A stretch of 64,000 nt of DNA, taken from NCBI RefSeq assembly GCF_001865575.2, contig NZ_CP017562.2:806001-870000 (forward strand). Reading direction: 5' to 3'. Positions 1 to 8,139 of this stretch are shown here, piece after piece; position 1 is the first letter of the stretch; every line of letters starts with the position of its first letter. Under the pieces are notes generated by a model, which worked only from the letters and a program-made list of their open reading frames with translations, searched no databases and was not told where the DNA came from. This DNA is from Paraburkholderia sprentiae WSM5005. Its GTDB lineage: Bacteria; Pseudomonadota; Gammaproteobacteria; Burkholderiales; Burkholderiaceae. A program made the translations under genes and the position numbers.

Positions 1-21
1 TTGCCGACCGGACGTTTGTGC
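1..21 (-). pseudogene. IS6-family transposase fragment at window edge
   Basis: These 21 bases are identical to positions 19901-19921, which lie inside another IS6-type transposase and encode the KRPVGKS stretch on the minus strand. Here the match stops exactly where the left inverted repeat of the next IS6 copy begins at position 22. The rest of this copy would lie left of the window. It is therefore the remainder of one IS6 element into which another has inserted. Confidence 0.6.
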
Positions 22-811
22 GGCTCTGTTGCAGTAAGGCGTTCCGCTATGATGTGCGGAAAGATACTAAACTGAAAGCTCGATGAAGACCTTAAATCCG
101 GCCGTGGCCCGAGTGCTCAAACGCCTGCATTATCCACTCGACTTGATTCTGACTTGCGTGCGCTGGTACGTGGCCTATCCGCTGAGTCTGCGGAACCTCG
201 AAGACATGATGGCTGAGCGCGGTGTTTCGGTCGATCATTCGACTGTGCACCGCTGGGCCATCAAGCTGTTGCCGGTGCTGGAGAAAGCGTTTCGCCTCCG
301 CAAGCGGCCGGTCGGCAAGAGCTGGCGCATGGACGAGACGTACATTCGCGTCAAGGGCGAATGGCGATATCTCTATCGGGCCGTAGACAAGGACGGCAAC
401 ACCATCGATTTTCTGCTACGCGTCCGTCGTGACAAGACTGCAGCCCGGCGTTACTTTGAGAAATCGATCGCCCAGAATGGAGCGCCCGAGACGGTGACCA
501 TCGACAAAAGCGGCTCCAACCTCGCCGCGCTCGAAGCAATCAATGCCGATCGTGAAACGCCGATCAGGATCCGCCAGTCGAAATATCTCAATAATCTGGT
601 CGAGCAGGACCATCGGGCGATCAAGCGACGAACGCGGCCCATGCTGGGATTCAAGAATTTTCGCTGTGCCCGGATCCTTCTGGCCGGCATCGAACTGATG
701 TACATGATCGTGAAAGGACAGATGAAGTTCGCTCGCGGAGCTCATCTGTCTGCCGCCGATCAATTCCAAAACCTCGCAATATAAGCACTACTTTGCATAT
801 CGATCTCGCTC
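22..811 (+). mobile_element. IS6-family insertion sequence, right end not found
   Basis: The left terminal repeat GGCTCTGTTGCA is at 22-33, a typical IS6-group end, about 50 bases before the transposase start. No matching right repeat (TTGCAACAGAGCC type) is visible after the stop codon. The sequence after the stop, up to about 811, is shared with 25048-25085, so it probably still belongs to the element. The right end appears lost or replaced by the junction with the truncated gene at 812-1036. Confidence 0.7.
83..784 (+). CDS. IS6-family transposase, intact
   Basis: A 233-residue DDE transposase that would catalyse replicative transposition and cointegrate formation. The length is usual for IS6/IS26-group enzymes. 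Visible motifs are the N-terminal LHYPL..CVRWYV and LSLRNLEDMMAERG helix-turn-helix region, then WRMDETYIRVKG (first catalytic Asp), TIDKSGSN (second Asp) and LVEQDHRAIKRR (catalytic Glu). No frameshift is seen, which makes it the only intact transposase in the window. Three decayed relatives lie at 19438-20162, 24543-24965 and 32712-33205, so it may have driven rearrangement of this region. Confidence 0.93.
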   Translation: MKTLNPAVARVLKRLHYPLDLILTCVRWYVAYPLSLRNLEDMMAERGVSVDHSTVHRWAIKLLPVLEKAFRLRKRPVGKSWRMDETYIRVKGEWRYLYRAVDKDGNTIDFLLRVRRDKTAARRYFEKSIAQNGAPETVTIDKSGSNLAALEAINADRETPIRIRQSKYLNNLVEQDHRAIKRRTRPMLGFKNFRCARILLAGIELMYMIVKGQMKFARGAHLSAADQFQNLAI

Positions 812-1036
812 GCATCTCCATCCTTACCGCGACAAAACCGATCGCCGTCAGACTGCGCAGCCAGATTCCGTCGCCGCGGGCCACCGAGCGCGGCGGGACC
901 ATCGCGTCGGATGCGCGCTCGCCATATGCGTGGGCCAGCGCCGCGACAGCCGAAGGCCAGTCGGCGAGCGACGCGACATCCGCATCGTTCAGAAAGAGTG
1001 TGGGGGCAGGGCGTCGTTCGGCGGTGTATCGGACAT
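812..1036 (-). pseudogene. Ornithine cyclodeaminase/mu-crystallin family, N-terminal fragment
   Basis: Reading the minus strand from the ATG at 1036 gives MSDTPPNDALPP. A one-base slip in a run of C then leads into TLFLNDADVASLADWPSAVA, and further on VPPRSVARGDGIWLRSLTAI. This matches the start of ornithine cyclodeaminase-like proteins (hydrophobic strand, LADWPSAVAAL helix, PPRS and GDGIWLRSL motifs). The reading ends at the IS6 junction near 811, so the NAD-binding domain is gone. It lies downstream of, and in line with, the LysR pair. Family assignment rests on these motifs only. Confidence 0.6.
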
Positions 1037-1149
1037 GGTGTGCGCTTTCTCGTTAGTGGCCAACGCCCTATAGGGACCACGACCGCTTGCGTGTACTGCT
1101 CAGTGTCGAAAGCAGTTATGTATTCCGTCGATAACAGCGATCACGCTGT

Positions 1150-2103
1150 CTATGCAAATGCAGCGAGGCGTTCGATCAGACGTCGAACCGCGCGCGTGGC
1201 GCGCGTATGTGGACGGCGTGGCGTGTCCGTCAGCACGACGAACCGTTCGAGCACGGGACTGACGATGCGCGACGACGCGAGGCGCGGATCGAGCCGCCCC
1301 GGCAATACCGATGCGATTGTATAGCCTCCGCCGGCTGCGACGATTTCATACTGCAAGCGCACTGAATCGACTTCGACGGCGACTTGCAGCGTCACCGAAT
1401 GTTCGACAGCCAGCCGATCGAGACGCCCGCGTAGCGGACGCGGACGGCCCGGTACGACGAGCGGCAGGCCGGAAAGTCCGGCGAGCGGAAAGTCCTTCTT
1501 GCCGACTAGCGTGTCTTCGCGGCGGCCCACGAGATTTAACGGCACTTTGGCGAGCACGTGAGCGTCCTTGATGCTCGCTTCATCGTCGCGCAGTACCACC
1601 GCCATGTCGAGACGGCCATCGCGAAGCTGCTCTTCAAGCTGCGCGCTTGCGCCTTCCACAAGATGAAGCCTGACGCCCGGCAACTCGTTCTTTACGGACG
1701 CGAACAGCGGACCGGCAAGCTGATCGACCGCCGACGGCAATCCGACCAGCACTTCGCCATTCGGCTGGCCGCGCGCGCTGCGGATGTCGTCGGTAAGCGC
1801 GTCCGCCTCATGAGCGAGATGCGCGACACGCGGCAGCACATATTCGCCGAACTCCGTGAGAACGACGCCGCGGCCCATGCGTCGAAAGAGCCGTTCACCA
1901 CATTGCTGCTCGAGCAGAGCAATGTTTCGGCTGACTAACGAGTGCGGCACGTCGAGCGCGATGGCGGCCTTGCTAAGGCTCCCGAGGTCCGCCACGCGCA
2001 CGAACACCAGCCATCGCGGGTCGAGAATGGACGGCGTATCGGCAGCGGGCAGAACGTCGACCTTCGTGTTCGCGGTGCGCTTTCTGCTTGCGATCGCTTT
2101 CAT
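1150..2103 (-). CDS. LysR-family transcriptional regulator
   Basis: A 317-residue LysR-type regulator. After a short leader the helix-turn-helix runs from LVFVRVADLGSLSKAAIALD through VPHSLVSRNIALLEQQCG to ERLFRRMGRGVVLTEFGE; the remainder is the effector-binding domain (GEVLVGLPSAVDQ, GRLDMAVVL, LPLVVPGRPRPLRGRLD). The ATG at 2103 is chosen because it overlaps the stop of the upstream LysR gene (ATGA, 2100-2103), implying translational coupling. An upstream extension in the same frame is low-complexity Arg-rich antisense sequence. This sequence type is common for regulators of aromatic degradation. Targets are unknown; the divergent operon is the natural candidate. Confidence 0.88.
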   Translation of the reverse strand: MKAIASRKRTANTKVDVLPAADTPSILDPRWLVFVRVADLGSLSKAAIALDVPHSLVSRNIALLEQQCGERLFRRMGRGVVLTEFGEYVLPRVAHLAHEADALTDDIRSARGQPNGEVLVGLPSAVDQLAGPLFASVKNELPGVRLHLVEGASAQLEEQLRDGRLDMAVVLRDDEASIKDAHVLAKVPLNLVGRREDTLVGKKDFPLAGLSGLPLVVPGRPRPLRGRLDRLAVEHSVTLQVAVEVDSVRLQYEIVAAGGGYTIASVLPGRLDPRLASSRIVSPVLERFVVLTDTPRRPHTRATRAVRRLIERLAAFA

Positions 2104-3023
2104 GCCGCCGCGTCCGACGCGCTGTCCATCGCGAGAACCGCCTCTTTCAGAAGCGAGCGCGCCCACGCGATGCCCTGATCCGACGTGCGATGTTTGTGCC
2201 ATTGAACGCATTGCTGCATCTTCGGCATCGTGACCGGCATAACGCGCGTCGTAATCGGCAACGAGCGCGCGGCCTGTCGTGCGAGGCGGGTATGCATGGT
2301 CGCGATACGGTGCGTGCCGACCACGAGGTGCGCCGGCGACAGAAAGCTGAACGTGCTCGCCTCGACACGCCGTAGCATGCCGAGGCGTTGCATGAACCAG
2401 TCTGCGAGCGCAATGCCGTCGCCGGGATGGACCACCACGTGACCGGCCGCCATATAGCGTTCGGCTGTCATGTCGTCGCCCACCAGATTGCTTTGATTCC
2501 ACAGCACGCAGCAAAACGATTCTTCAAACAACATTTCCGACGGATGTTCCGTCGAGCAGAAGTCCTTGGGGATGATCAGCAGGTCCGCTTCGCCGCGCTC
2601 CAGCACACGTTGCGGGTTCGAGACCTGCGGCCGTAAATCGAAGCGCACGCCGGGTGCCTGCCGATACGCAAGCTCGAGTACGTGCGGCATCAGCGTCATC
2701 ATCGTGTAGTCGGATACGAGCAGCCGGAACAGCCGGTTCGACTGCGACGGCACGAACTGCGGTTGCGCGGCCACTGTCGCGTCGACGCGAACGAGAATAT
2801 CGCGCACGGCGTCTTTCAGCCCTTCGGCGCGTGAGGTCAACTCCATCTTGCGGCCGACCTGGACGAGCAACTCGTCGTCGAAATATTCGCGCAGCCGCGC
2901 CAGCGCGTTGCTCATCGCAGACTGGCTCAGATGTATTTTCTCGGCCGCGCGGCTGATCCCTTCCTCGGTCAGTAACGCATCCAGTGCCACGAGCAGATTC
3001 AGATCGAGCTTGTTAAAGCGCAT
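2100..3023 (-). CDS. LysR-family regulator, NodD/NahR-like
   Basis: A 307-residue LysR regulator that starts MRFNKLDLNLLVALDALL, the opening typical of the NahR/NodD/LinR branch that responds to aromatic inducers. The helix-turn-helix is GISRAAEKIHLSQSAMSNAL followed by LREYFDDELLV. The effector domain contains RLFRLLVSDY, ADLLIIPKDF and HVVVHPGDGI. It is transcribed divergently from the catabolic operon at 3322-12683 across about 300 bp and overlaps the second LysR gene by four bases. It is likely the main activator of the operon, binding the shared intergenic region. The inducer cannot be read from sequence. Confidence 0.92.
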   Translation of the reverse strand: MRFNKLDLNLLVALDALLTEEGISRAAEKIHLSQSAMSNALARLREYFDDELLVQVGRKMELTSRAEGLKDAVRDILVRVDATVAAQPQFVPSQSNRLFRLLVSDYTMMTLMPHVLELAYRQAPGVRFDLRPQVSNPQRVLERGEADLLIIPKDFCSTEHPSEMLFEESFCCVLWNQSNLVGDDMTAERYMAAGHVVVHPGDGIALADWFMQRLGMLRRVEASTFSFLSPAHLVVGTHRIATMHTRLARQAARSLPITTRVMPVTMPKMQQCVQWHKHRTSDQGIAWARSLLKEAVLAMDSASDAAA

Positions 3024-3179
3024 GAGCGCTGTCTCCGTTCATTGTCGTCCGCCATGCCGGTATGACACGCGTTATCGTCGACCAGCATTAGGGTTTCTCC
3101 TGAAAGTATTCAGGCTACCCATAGACCGAATGGATGCAATCCATTTGAGTGCTACGCGAGCGCATCTTAATCTAAAGCC

Positions 3180-3218
3180 CATCCCGACACGACCGATTTT
3201 CAATCGCGCATCGGGATG
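3180..3218. promoter_or_regulatory. Nested palindrome in divergent promoter region
   Basis: CATCCCGA at 3180-3187 is the exact reverse complement of TCGGGATG at 3211-3218. Inside it, CGATT at 3194-3198 pairs with AATCG at 3202-3206. The structure lies between the LysR gene (start 3023) and the operon start (3322), about 100 bp before the first gene. It has no T tract, so it is more likely an operator than a terminator. Assignment to a particular regulator is inference. Confidence 0.4.
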
Positions 3219-3321
3219 CCGTTTGCAGTGCTGACGCCGCCGTAGTCGTGCGCGCTGCAACCAATGAACGATAAAAGACATGTCCGACAGCCTATGAGGC
3301 GTCGGCGATGAGGAGACGAAA

Positions 3322-4257
3322 TTGCGTAGAGGATTTGCTGCAGCCGCCGCCGCTTCCGTAGGCTGCATGATGTTTGCGGCGCTCGGATCGAAGAACGCCT
3401 GTGCCCTGGAAAGCGGGGTTTCTCCCTATCCGGCAGGCGCGGTGGGCACCAACATCGCGGAGATGCCGCCGATACCCGGATTGTTCGCTCTGGAGCAATT
3501 CAGTTACAGCTTTTCGAATGGGCTTTACGGCAACAACGGCGAGAAGCTGCCGGTGCCATTTCATTCGTCGGCGTTTTCGGCGACCACGCGTTTGCTCGCC
3601 TCGTATCCGTTCACGGTGCTAGGCGCCCATGTGTATTCACAACTCGTGTTGCCGGTCGTGTCGCTGCATACGAACATCGCCGGACAGCAAGGCACGCAGA
3701 ACGGACTGTCCAACGTCACGCTGTCTCCGGTCATCATGAGCTGGGGCCTCGCGCGGAATCTGACTTTCACCAGCGGCTTCGACATTGCATTCGAGACGGG
3801 TTCGTATAGCCCGTCGAAACCGAGCGTGGCCGTGGGCTATACGTCGCTTCAACCGGTCGTCTCGCTGCGTTACAACGCGCCCAACGGTATCGACCTGGGC
3901 GTCGCCAACCGCCTGATGATCAACCGTGAAAACGGCGCGACAGGCTACCGGTCTGGCACGGCCTACGTCGGCGAATTCGCGGCCGGATGGAACCTCGGCA
4001 AATGGAAGCTGGGCCTTGTGGGCGCGTACCTGAACCAGTTCACGGACGACCGGCACAACGGGTCGGTAATTGGCGACAACCGGGCAAAGACGCTCGGGCT
4101 TGGACCGTCGATCGTCTACGACGCGGGCAAATTCAATATCAACCTCAACTATCAGCAGGGCATTTACGCGGCCAACACCTCGAAGAGCAACGCGGTCTGG
4201 CTGAACGTCGCGATTCCGTTGTGGGCGAAACCGCCGGGACCTGCTACGGGCCACTAA
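3322..4257 (+). CDS. SphA/Phenol_MetA_deg-type outer-membrane transporter
   Basis: A 311-residue exported protein of the family often found in aromatic degradation operons (Phenol_MetA_deg/SphA-like). A signal peptide is followed by alternating beta strands such as LEQFSYSFSNGLYG, HVYSQLVLPVVSLH, LSPVIMSWGLARNLTFTSGF and FNINLNYQQGIYAANTSK, as expected for an outer-membrane barrel. It probably lets an aromatic substrate cross the outer membrane. The start is a TTG at 3322, six bases after the AGGAG ribosome-binding site at 3311-3315; no ATG is better placed. It is the first gene of the operon, and the next gene starts 19 bp after its stop. Confidence 0.8.
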   Translation: MRRGFAAAAAASVGCMMFAALGSKNACALESGVSPYPAGAVGTNIAEMPPIPGLFALEQFSYSFSNGLYGNNGEKLPVPFHSSAFSATTRLLASYPFTVLGAHVYSQLVLPVVSLHTNIAGQQGTQNGLSNVTLSPVIMSWGLARNLTFTSGFDIAFETGSYSPSKPSVAVGYTSLQPVVSLRYNAPNGIDLGVANRLMINRENGATGYRSGTAYVGEFAAGWNLGKWKLGLVGAYLNQFTDDRHNGSVIGDNRAKTLGLGPSIVYDAGKFNINLNYQQGIYAANTSKSNAVWLNVAIPLWAKPPGPATGH

Positions 4258-4276
4258 TCAACTTTGAAGGACTTGC

Positions 4277-5437
4277 ATGTTTCGTTATTTCCCCACGAAT
4301 TACGTCTGGAACCTGTCCGTCGATCTCGCGATCGAGATGGGCGCGCGCATCGGTGAGATAGAGGCAATGTGCGCGCCTTTGCAGGAGGCCGCGAAGCAGG
4401 CCGACGCGGAAGGTACCCGCGCATTCAGGCAAGTATGGTCGAGCATGGCCGATCGCCTGTGCGATCTCGCGAACGAGGACGAAGCGCGCGGCCGGCTGCT
4501 GTCGGCCGGGGAAAAGCTCAGGCGCGCCGCTATCTACCTGATTACCTGCGAACGGCTGCAGGCGCACGGCGCCCCGGCACGCGTCGATCTGTACCGGCGT
4601 TCGCTCGATACGTTCGCGAAGGGCGTCAAGCTGCTCGCAGAGGACTGCGAACGCGTGACGATTCCATACGGCAACGGCCACCTGTCCGGCTTGCTGGTGA
4701 AGGCGAAGGACGCGGGCGCACGCAGCCCGTTGCTCGTGCAAGTGAACGGGCTCGACTCCACGAAGGAAATGAAATACCTCGTCGGATTGCCGGCTTGGCT
4801 GGCGGCACGCGGCGTGTCGTCGTTGATCGTGGATCAGCCGGGCACCGGCGAAGCGCTGCGGCTCGACGGCCTGCATGCCGTGTACAACTCGGAAGTGTGG
4901 GCGAGCCGGATCGTGGACTGGCTGGAGACGCGCGACGACATCGATCACAAGCGCATCGGCATGGAAGGCGTCTCGCTCGGCGGCTATTACTGTCCGCGTG
5001 CAGTGGCTTTCGAGCCGCGCTTCGCGTGCGGTGTGGTCTGGGGCGCAAATCACGACTGGCGCGACGTGCAGAAAAGACGCCTGCAGCGCGAAGGCAATTT
5101 CCCGGTTCCGCACTACTGGGATCACGTCCGTTGGGTGTGGGGCGCGAAGGACGTCGAGGAATTCATGGAGATCGCGGAGAACGTTCATCTCGACGGCGTG
5201 CTAGATCGCATCAAGGTGCCGTTTCTCGTGACGCACGGCGAGAAGGATTCGCAGATTCCCGTAGCCTGGGCGCACCGCACTTATGAGCAGCTCGTCAACA
5301 GTCCGAAGCGTGAGCTGAAGGTATTTACCGACCGCGAAGGCGGCGTTCAACACTCCAGCTTCGACAATTCGATCAACGCAGGCCACTACATCGCCGACTG
5401 GGTGGCCGAAACCCTGGGCGGCCGTACCGCTCTCTGA
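4277..5437 (+). CDS. Alpha/beta hydrolase, FrsA/dihydroxypseudooxynicotine hydrolase-like
   Basis: A 386-residue hydrolase with a helical N-terminal cap (about residues 1-125) and a C-terminal alpha/beta-hydrolase fold. The nucleophile elbow is GVSLGG with Ser233; LLVQVNGLDSTKEM forms the oxyanion region, and THGEKDSQIP and QHSSF supply the likely Asp and His. Enzymes with this architecture, such as 2,6-dihydroxypseudooxynicotine hydrolase, cleave C-C bonds of ring ketones; others are esterases. Its place beside a ring-cleavage dioxygenase and an FAD monooxygenase favours hydrolysis of a ring-cleavage product or an acyl side chain. The exact substrate is unknown. Confidence 0.82.
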   Translation: MFRYFPTNYVWNLSVDLAIEMGARIGEIEAMCAPLQEAAKQADAEGTRAFRQVWSSMADRLCDLANEDEARGRLLSAGEKLRRAAIYLITCERLQAHGAPARVDLYRRSLDTFAKGVKLLAEDCERVTIPYGNGHLSGLLVKAKDAGARSPLLVQVNGLDSTKEMKYLVGLPAWLAARGVSSLIVDQPGTGEALRLDGLHAVYNSEVWASRIVDWLETRDDIDHKRIGMEGVSLGGYYCPRAVAFEPRFACGVVWGANHDWRDVQKRRLQREGNFPVPHYWDHVRWVWGAKDVEEFMEIAENVHLDGVLDRIKVPFLVTHGEKDSQIPVAWAHRTYEQLVNSPKRELKVFTDREGGVQHSSFDNSINAGHYIADWVAETLGGRTAL

Positions 5438-5464
5438 CCCATCTTTTAACTTGAACCCGAGCTC

Positions 5465-6418
5465 ATGAATATCATCGGACCCGATACGCTCGTCTTCGGC
5501 GTGGACGACGTGGCAAGCTGCAACCAGTACCTGCTCGACTACGGCCTCGTGCCCGTGCGTGCGGGAGAAGCCGGCGGCCGCTTTGAAGCACTCGACGGCA
5601 CCGCGATCGAAATCACGCGCGCCGACGACCCGGCTTTGCCGCCGGCGCTCGCCACGGGAAGCATGTTGCGCAAGACGACCTATGGCGTGGCCGACGCCGC
5701 AACGTTGCACGCGATCGCGGCCGAATTGCAACGGGACCGTGAAGTACGGCAACTCGCGGACGGATCGATCGAATCGGTCGACGACATGGGCTTTGCCCTC
5801 GGCTTCCAGATCACGGTGAGACGTCCGCTTGCGCTGCCCGCGGAGTCGGTCAACGCCCCCGGCGCGGCGGCGCAGCGCGCACCGAACGTGGTCGCGGTAA
5901 CCGACAACGCTGACCTCACGCCTCGCTCGCTTTCGCACGTCGTCTATTTCGTGCCGGACGCTGAGAAGGCGGAAGCGTTCTATGTCGAACGTCTGCACTT
6001 TCGCTGTTCGGACCGCTTCACCGGCGTCGGGCCATTCCTGCGTCCGGCCGGCACGCTCGATCATCACACGCTGTTCATGATGCAGACGCCGCCGTTCATG
6101 AAGGGCTGCGAGCACTTCACTTTCCACATGGGCGGACCGACCGAGGTGCTGCAAGCCGGCACTCGCTTTGTCGAGAAGGGCTATCAGTCGTTCTGGGGGC
6201 CGGGGCGTCACCGGTTCGGATCTAACTGGTTCTGGTACTTCAACAGCCCGTTGGGTTGCCACGTCGAGTACGACGCGGATATGGACCTTCACGACGATGG
6301 CTGGTCCGCGCGAACCGCGCCGATGGGCGCTGACGCTTCGCAGTTGTTCCTGTTCCAGCATCGCGAGAAATGGGCGCCAGGCGGACCGCCCGCCGCGCCG
6401 GCGAAGGCCGCCGGCTAG
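5465..6418 (+). CDS. VOC-family extradiol-type ring-cleavage dioxygenase
   Basis: A 317-residue protein with two vicinal-oxygen-chelate modules, the arrangement of type I extradiol dioxygenases (2,3-dihydroxybiphenyl or catechol 2,3-dioxygenase). Module 1 starts IIGPDTLVFGVDDVASC. Module 2 starts RSLSHVVYFVPDAEKAEAFY. The likely Fe(II) ligands are the His in LSHVVYF, a His in CEHFTFHMGG and the Glu in GCHVEYDAD, the usual 2-His-1-carboxylate set. It is somewhat longer than most catechol 2,3-dioxygenases. It sits 27 bp after the hydrolase gene, consistent with successive steps. A non-dioxygenase VOC role is possible but less likely given the neighbours. Confidence 0.82.
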   Translation: MNIIGPDTLVFGVDDVASCNQYLLDYGLVPVRAGEAGGRFEALDGTAIEITRADDPALPPALATGSMLRKTTYGVADAATLHAIAAELQRDREVRQLADGSIESVDDMGFALGFQITVRRPLALPAESVNAPGAAAQRAPNVVAVTDNADLTPRSLSHVVYFVPDAEKAEAFYVERLHFRCSDRFTGVGPFLRPAGTLDHHTLFMMQTPPFMKGCEHFTFHMGGPTEVLQAGTRFVEKGYQSFWGPGRHRFGSNWFWYFNSPLGCHVEYDADMDLHDDGWSARTAPMGADASQLFLFQHREKWAPGGPPAAPAKAAG

Positions 6419-6432
6419 CACTCGGGGCCATC

Positions 6433-6837
6433 ATGTCAGTTGCGGCGTTGCCAATCCGTCTGATCGCCTTCGATGAACTCGACGACCCCAGCTCGCGAGG
6501 CTTCGACCCCGCGGGGCAGGGGCGCGATACGTTGCTGCTCGTTCGCTGCGACAGTGAAGTGTTTGCGTATCTGGATGCGTGTCCACACTACGGCGGCACA
6601 CCGATGGCGTGGCGCAAGGACGCGTACCTGAATGGCGACGGCACACGTATCGTCTGCCACGCGCACGGTGCGCAGTTCGATATTGCGACCGGCGAATGCC
6701 TCGTGGGACCGTGTCTGGGCCAACGCTTGACGCGGCTCGACACGACAGTGACGGAAGACGGCGACGTGAGCGTTTTCATGCCGCCTGGTTCTGCATCGCG
6801 GGTCGGCAAAGAAGGCGAACCGGAAGGCGAAACATAA
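6433..6837 (+). CDS. Rieske [2Fe-2S] ferredoxin-like protein
   Basis: A 134-residue single-domain Rieske protein. The cluster motif is Cys50-Pro-His52 (ACPHYGGTPM) and Cys75-His-Ala-His78 (VCHAHGAQFD), which bind the 2Fe-2S cluster through two Cys and two His. The ATG at 6433 is chosen because the family begins shortly before the first beta strand (PIRLIAFDEL); an upstream in-frame ATG would overlap the dioxygenase gene. Such ferredoxins pass electrons to ring-hydroxylating oxygenases or protect dioxygenase iron. No large Rieske oxygenase subunit or ferredoxin reductase lies nearby, so its partner is not obvious. Confidence 0.85.
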   Translation: MSVAALPIRLIAFDELDDPSSRGFDPAGQGRDTLLLVRCDSEVFAYLDACPHYGGTPMAWRKDAYLNGDGTRIVCHAHGAQFDIATGECLVGPCLGQRLTRLDTTVTEDGDVSVFMPPGSASRVGKEGEPEGET

Positions 6838-6978
6838 CGCGCGCATGGCACGCATGGCGCGAGCAAAGAAGTGCGGCGGTCAATACCCATTGGCACGCCC
6901 GACGCACATCATTCGAAAACAGAAAACACGCCCGCTTACGACATTCGCTGGCGCGAGATGAATCCAGGAGACACCAGC

Positions 6979-8106
6979 ATGACTTCCGTTCGGCATGTCC
7001 TCATAGTCGGAGGCGGCTTTTCCGGCATGGCCGCCGCGATTCAATGCGTAAAGCAGGGGCTGAAGGTCGATCTCGTGGAGATCGACCGCGAGTGGCGCGC
7101 GTATGGCGCCGGCATCAGCATTGGCGGCCCGACGCTGCGCGCATTGAAGACGATCGGCGTCGTGGATGCGGTGATGGAGCGCGGCTACTGCGGCGACGGC
7201 GTCGATCTCTTCACATCGGGCGGCGCGCCGCTGGGACAACTGCCGACGCCTCGCGTAGCCGGTCCCGACATTCCGGGCGGCGGCGCGATCATGCGGCCGG
7301 TGCTGGCCAACATTCTTGCGCAGGCGACCCGGGCAGCCGGCGTGCAGGTGCGCCTCGGCTGCACGTTCTCGCACATCGTGCAACGCGACGACGGCGTCGA
7401 CGTGACGCTGACCGACGGCGCGCAGGCCACGTATGACCTCGTGATCGGCGCCGATGGCCTCTACTCGAAAGTGCGGCAAGCAGTATTTCCCGATGCGCCT
7501 CAGCCGCGCTACACCGGCCAGGGCATCTGGCGTGCGGTCGTGCCGCGGCCGGCGGAAATCGTCTGCGCGACCATGTGGATGGGACATAAGGTCAAGGCCG
7601 GCGTGAATCCCGTTTCGCACGACGAGATGTACGTCTTCGTCACCGAGGATCGTCCGACCAACGAGCGCCTCGACCCGGAGTGCTGGCCTGACATGCTGCG
7701 CGATCTGCTGACGCCTTTCAGCGCACCGCTCGTGCAGTCGATTCGTGACCAGATCGGGCCGCAGTCGACGGTCATCTACCGGCCGCTGGAACGGCTGCTC
7801 GTGCCGCAACCCTGGTTTGCTGGACGCGTGGTGCTCATCGGCGACGCGGTGCATGCCACGACGCCACATATGGCTGCCGGAGCGGGCATCGGCGTCGAGG
7901 ACGGCATCGTGCTCGCCGAGGAACTGGGCCGAGGCCCGACGCTCGAAGCGGCTTTGCTCGCCTTCCAGGCGCGCCGTTGGGAACGCTGCCGCATCGTCGT
8001 CGAGAACTCAGGCCGGCTTGGCGAGATCGAGATCTGCGGAGGTGACAAGGCGGAACACGCCCAGATCATGCGCGAGACGCTGACGAGCCTCGTTCAACCA
8101 ATTTGA
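6979..8106 (+). CDS. FAD-dependent aromatic monooxygenase (salicylate hydroxylase class)
   Basis: A 375-residue class A flavoprotein monooxygenase. The N-terminal dinucleotide-binding motif is VLIVGGGFSGMAAA, followed by the acidic residue ending beta 2 (VDLVEID). GADGLYSKVR is the DG motif, and VVLIGDAVHATTPHMAAGAG is the second FAD-binding GD motif. The ATG at 6979 follows AGGAG at 6966-6970. The enzyme would hydroxylate an aromatic or N-heteroaromatic ring using NAD(P)H and O2, making a diol for the neighbouring dioxygenase. Relatives include salicylate and 6-hydroxynicotinate monooxygenases; which is closest cannot be judged by eye. Confidence 0.88.
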   Translation: MTSVRHVLIVGGGFSGMAAAIQCVKQGLKVDLVEIDREWRAYGAGISIGGPTLRALKTIGVVDAVMERGYCGDGVDLFTSGGAPLGQLPTPRVAGPDIPGGGAIMRPVLANILAQATRAAGVQVRLGCTFSHIVQRDDGVDVTLTDGAQATYDLVIGADGLYSKVRQAVFPDAPQPRYTGQGIWRAVVPRPAEIVCATMWMGHKVKAGVNPVSHDEMYVFVTEDRPTNERLDPECWPDMLRDLLTPFSAPLVQSIRDQIGPQSTVIYRPLERLLVPQPWFAGRVVLIGDAVHATTPHMAAGAGIGVEDGIVLAEELGRGPTLEAALLAFQARRWERCRIVVENSGRLGEIEICGGDKAEHAQIMRETLTSLVQPI

Positions 8107-8139
8107 GCCAACCGATCTGATGCCAAGGAGGCGAACGAA

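Noticed and set aside
2104..2514. N-terminal extension of the second LysR gene
   Set aside because: The extra 137 residues are low-complexity and lie antisense-like within the first LysR gene; the ATG at 2103 fits the family start and overlaps the upstream stop.
5201..6421. A 400-codon minus-strand frame opposite the dioxygenase
   Set aside because: No family motif, and it contradicts the clear VOC protein on the plus strand.
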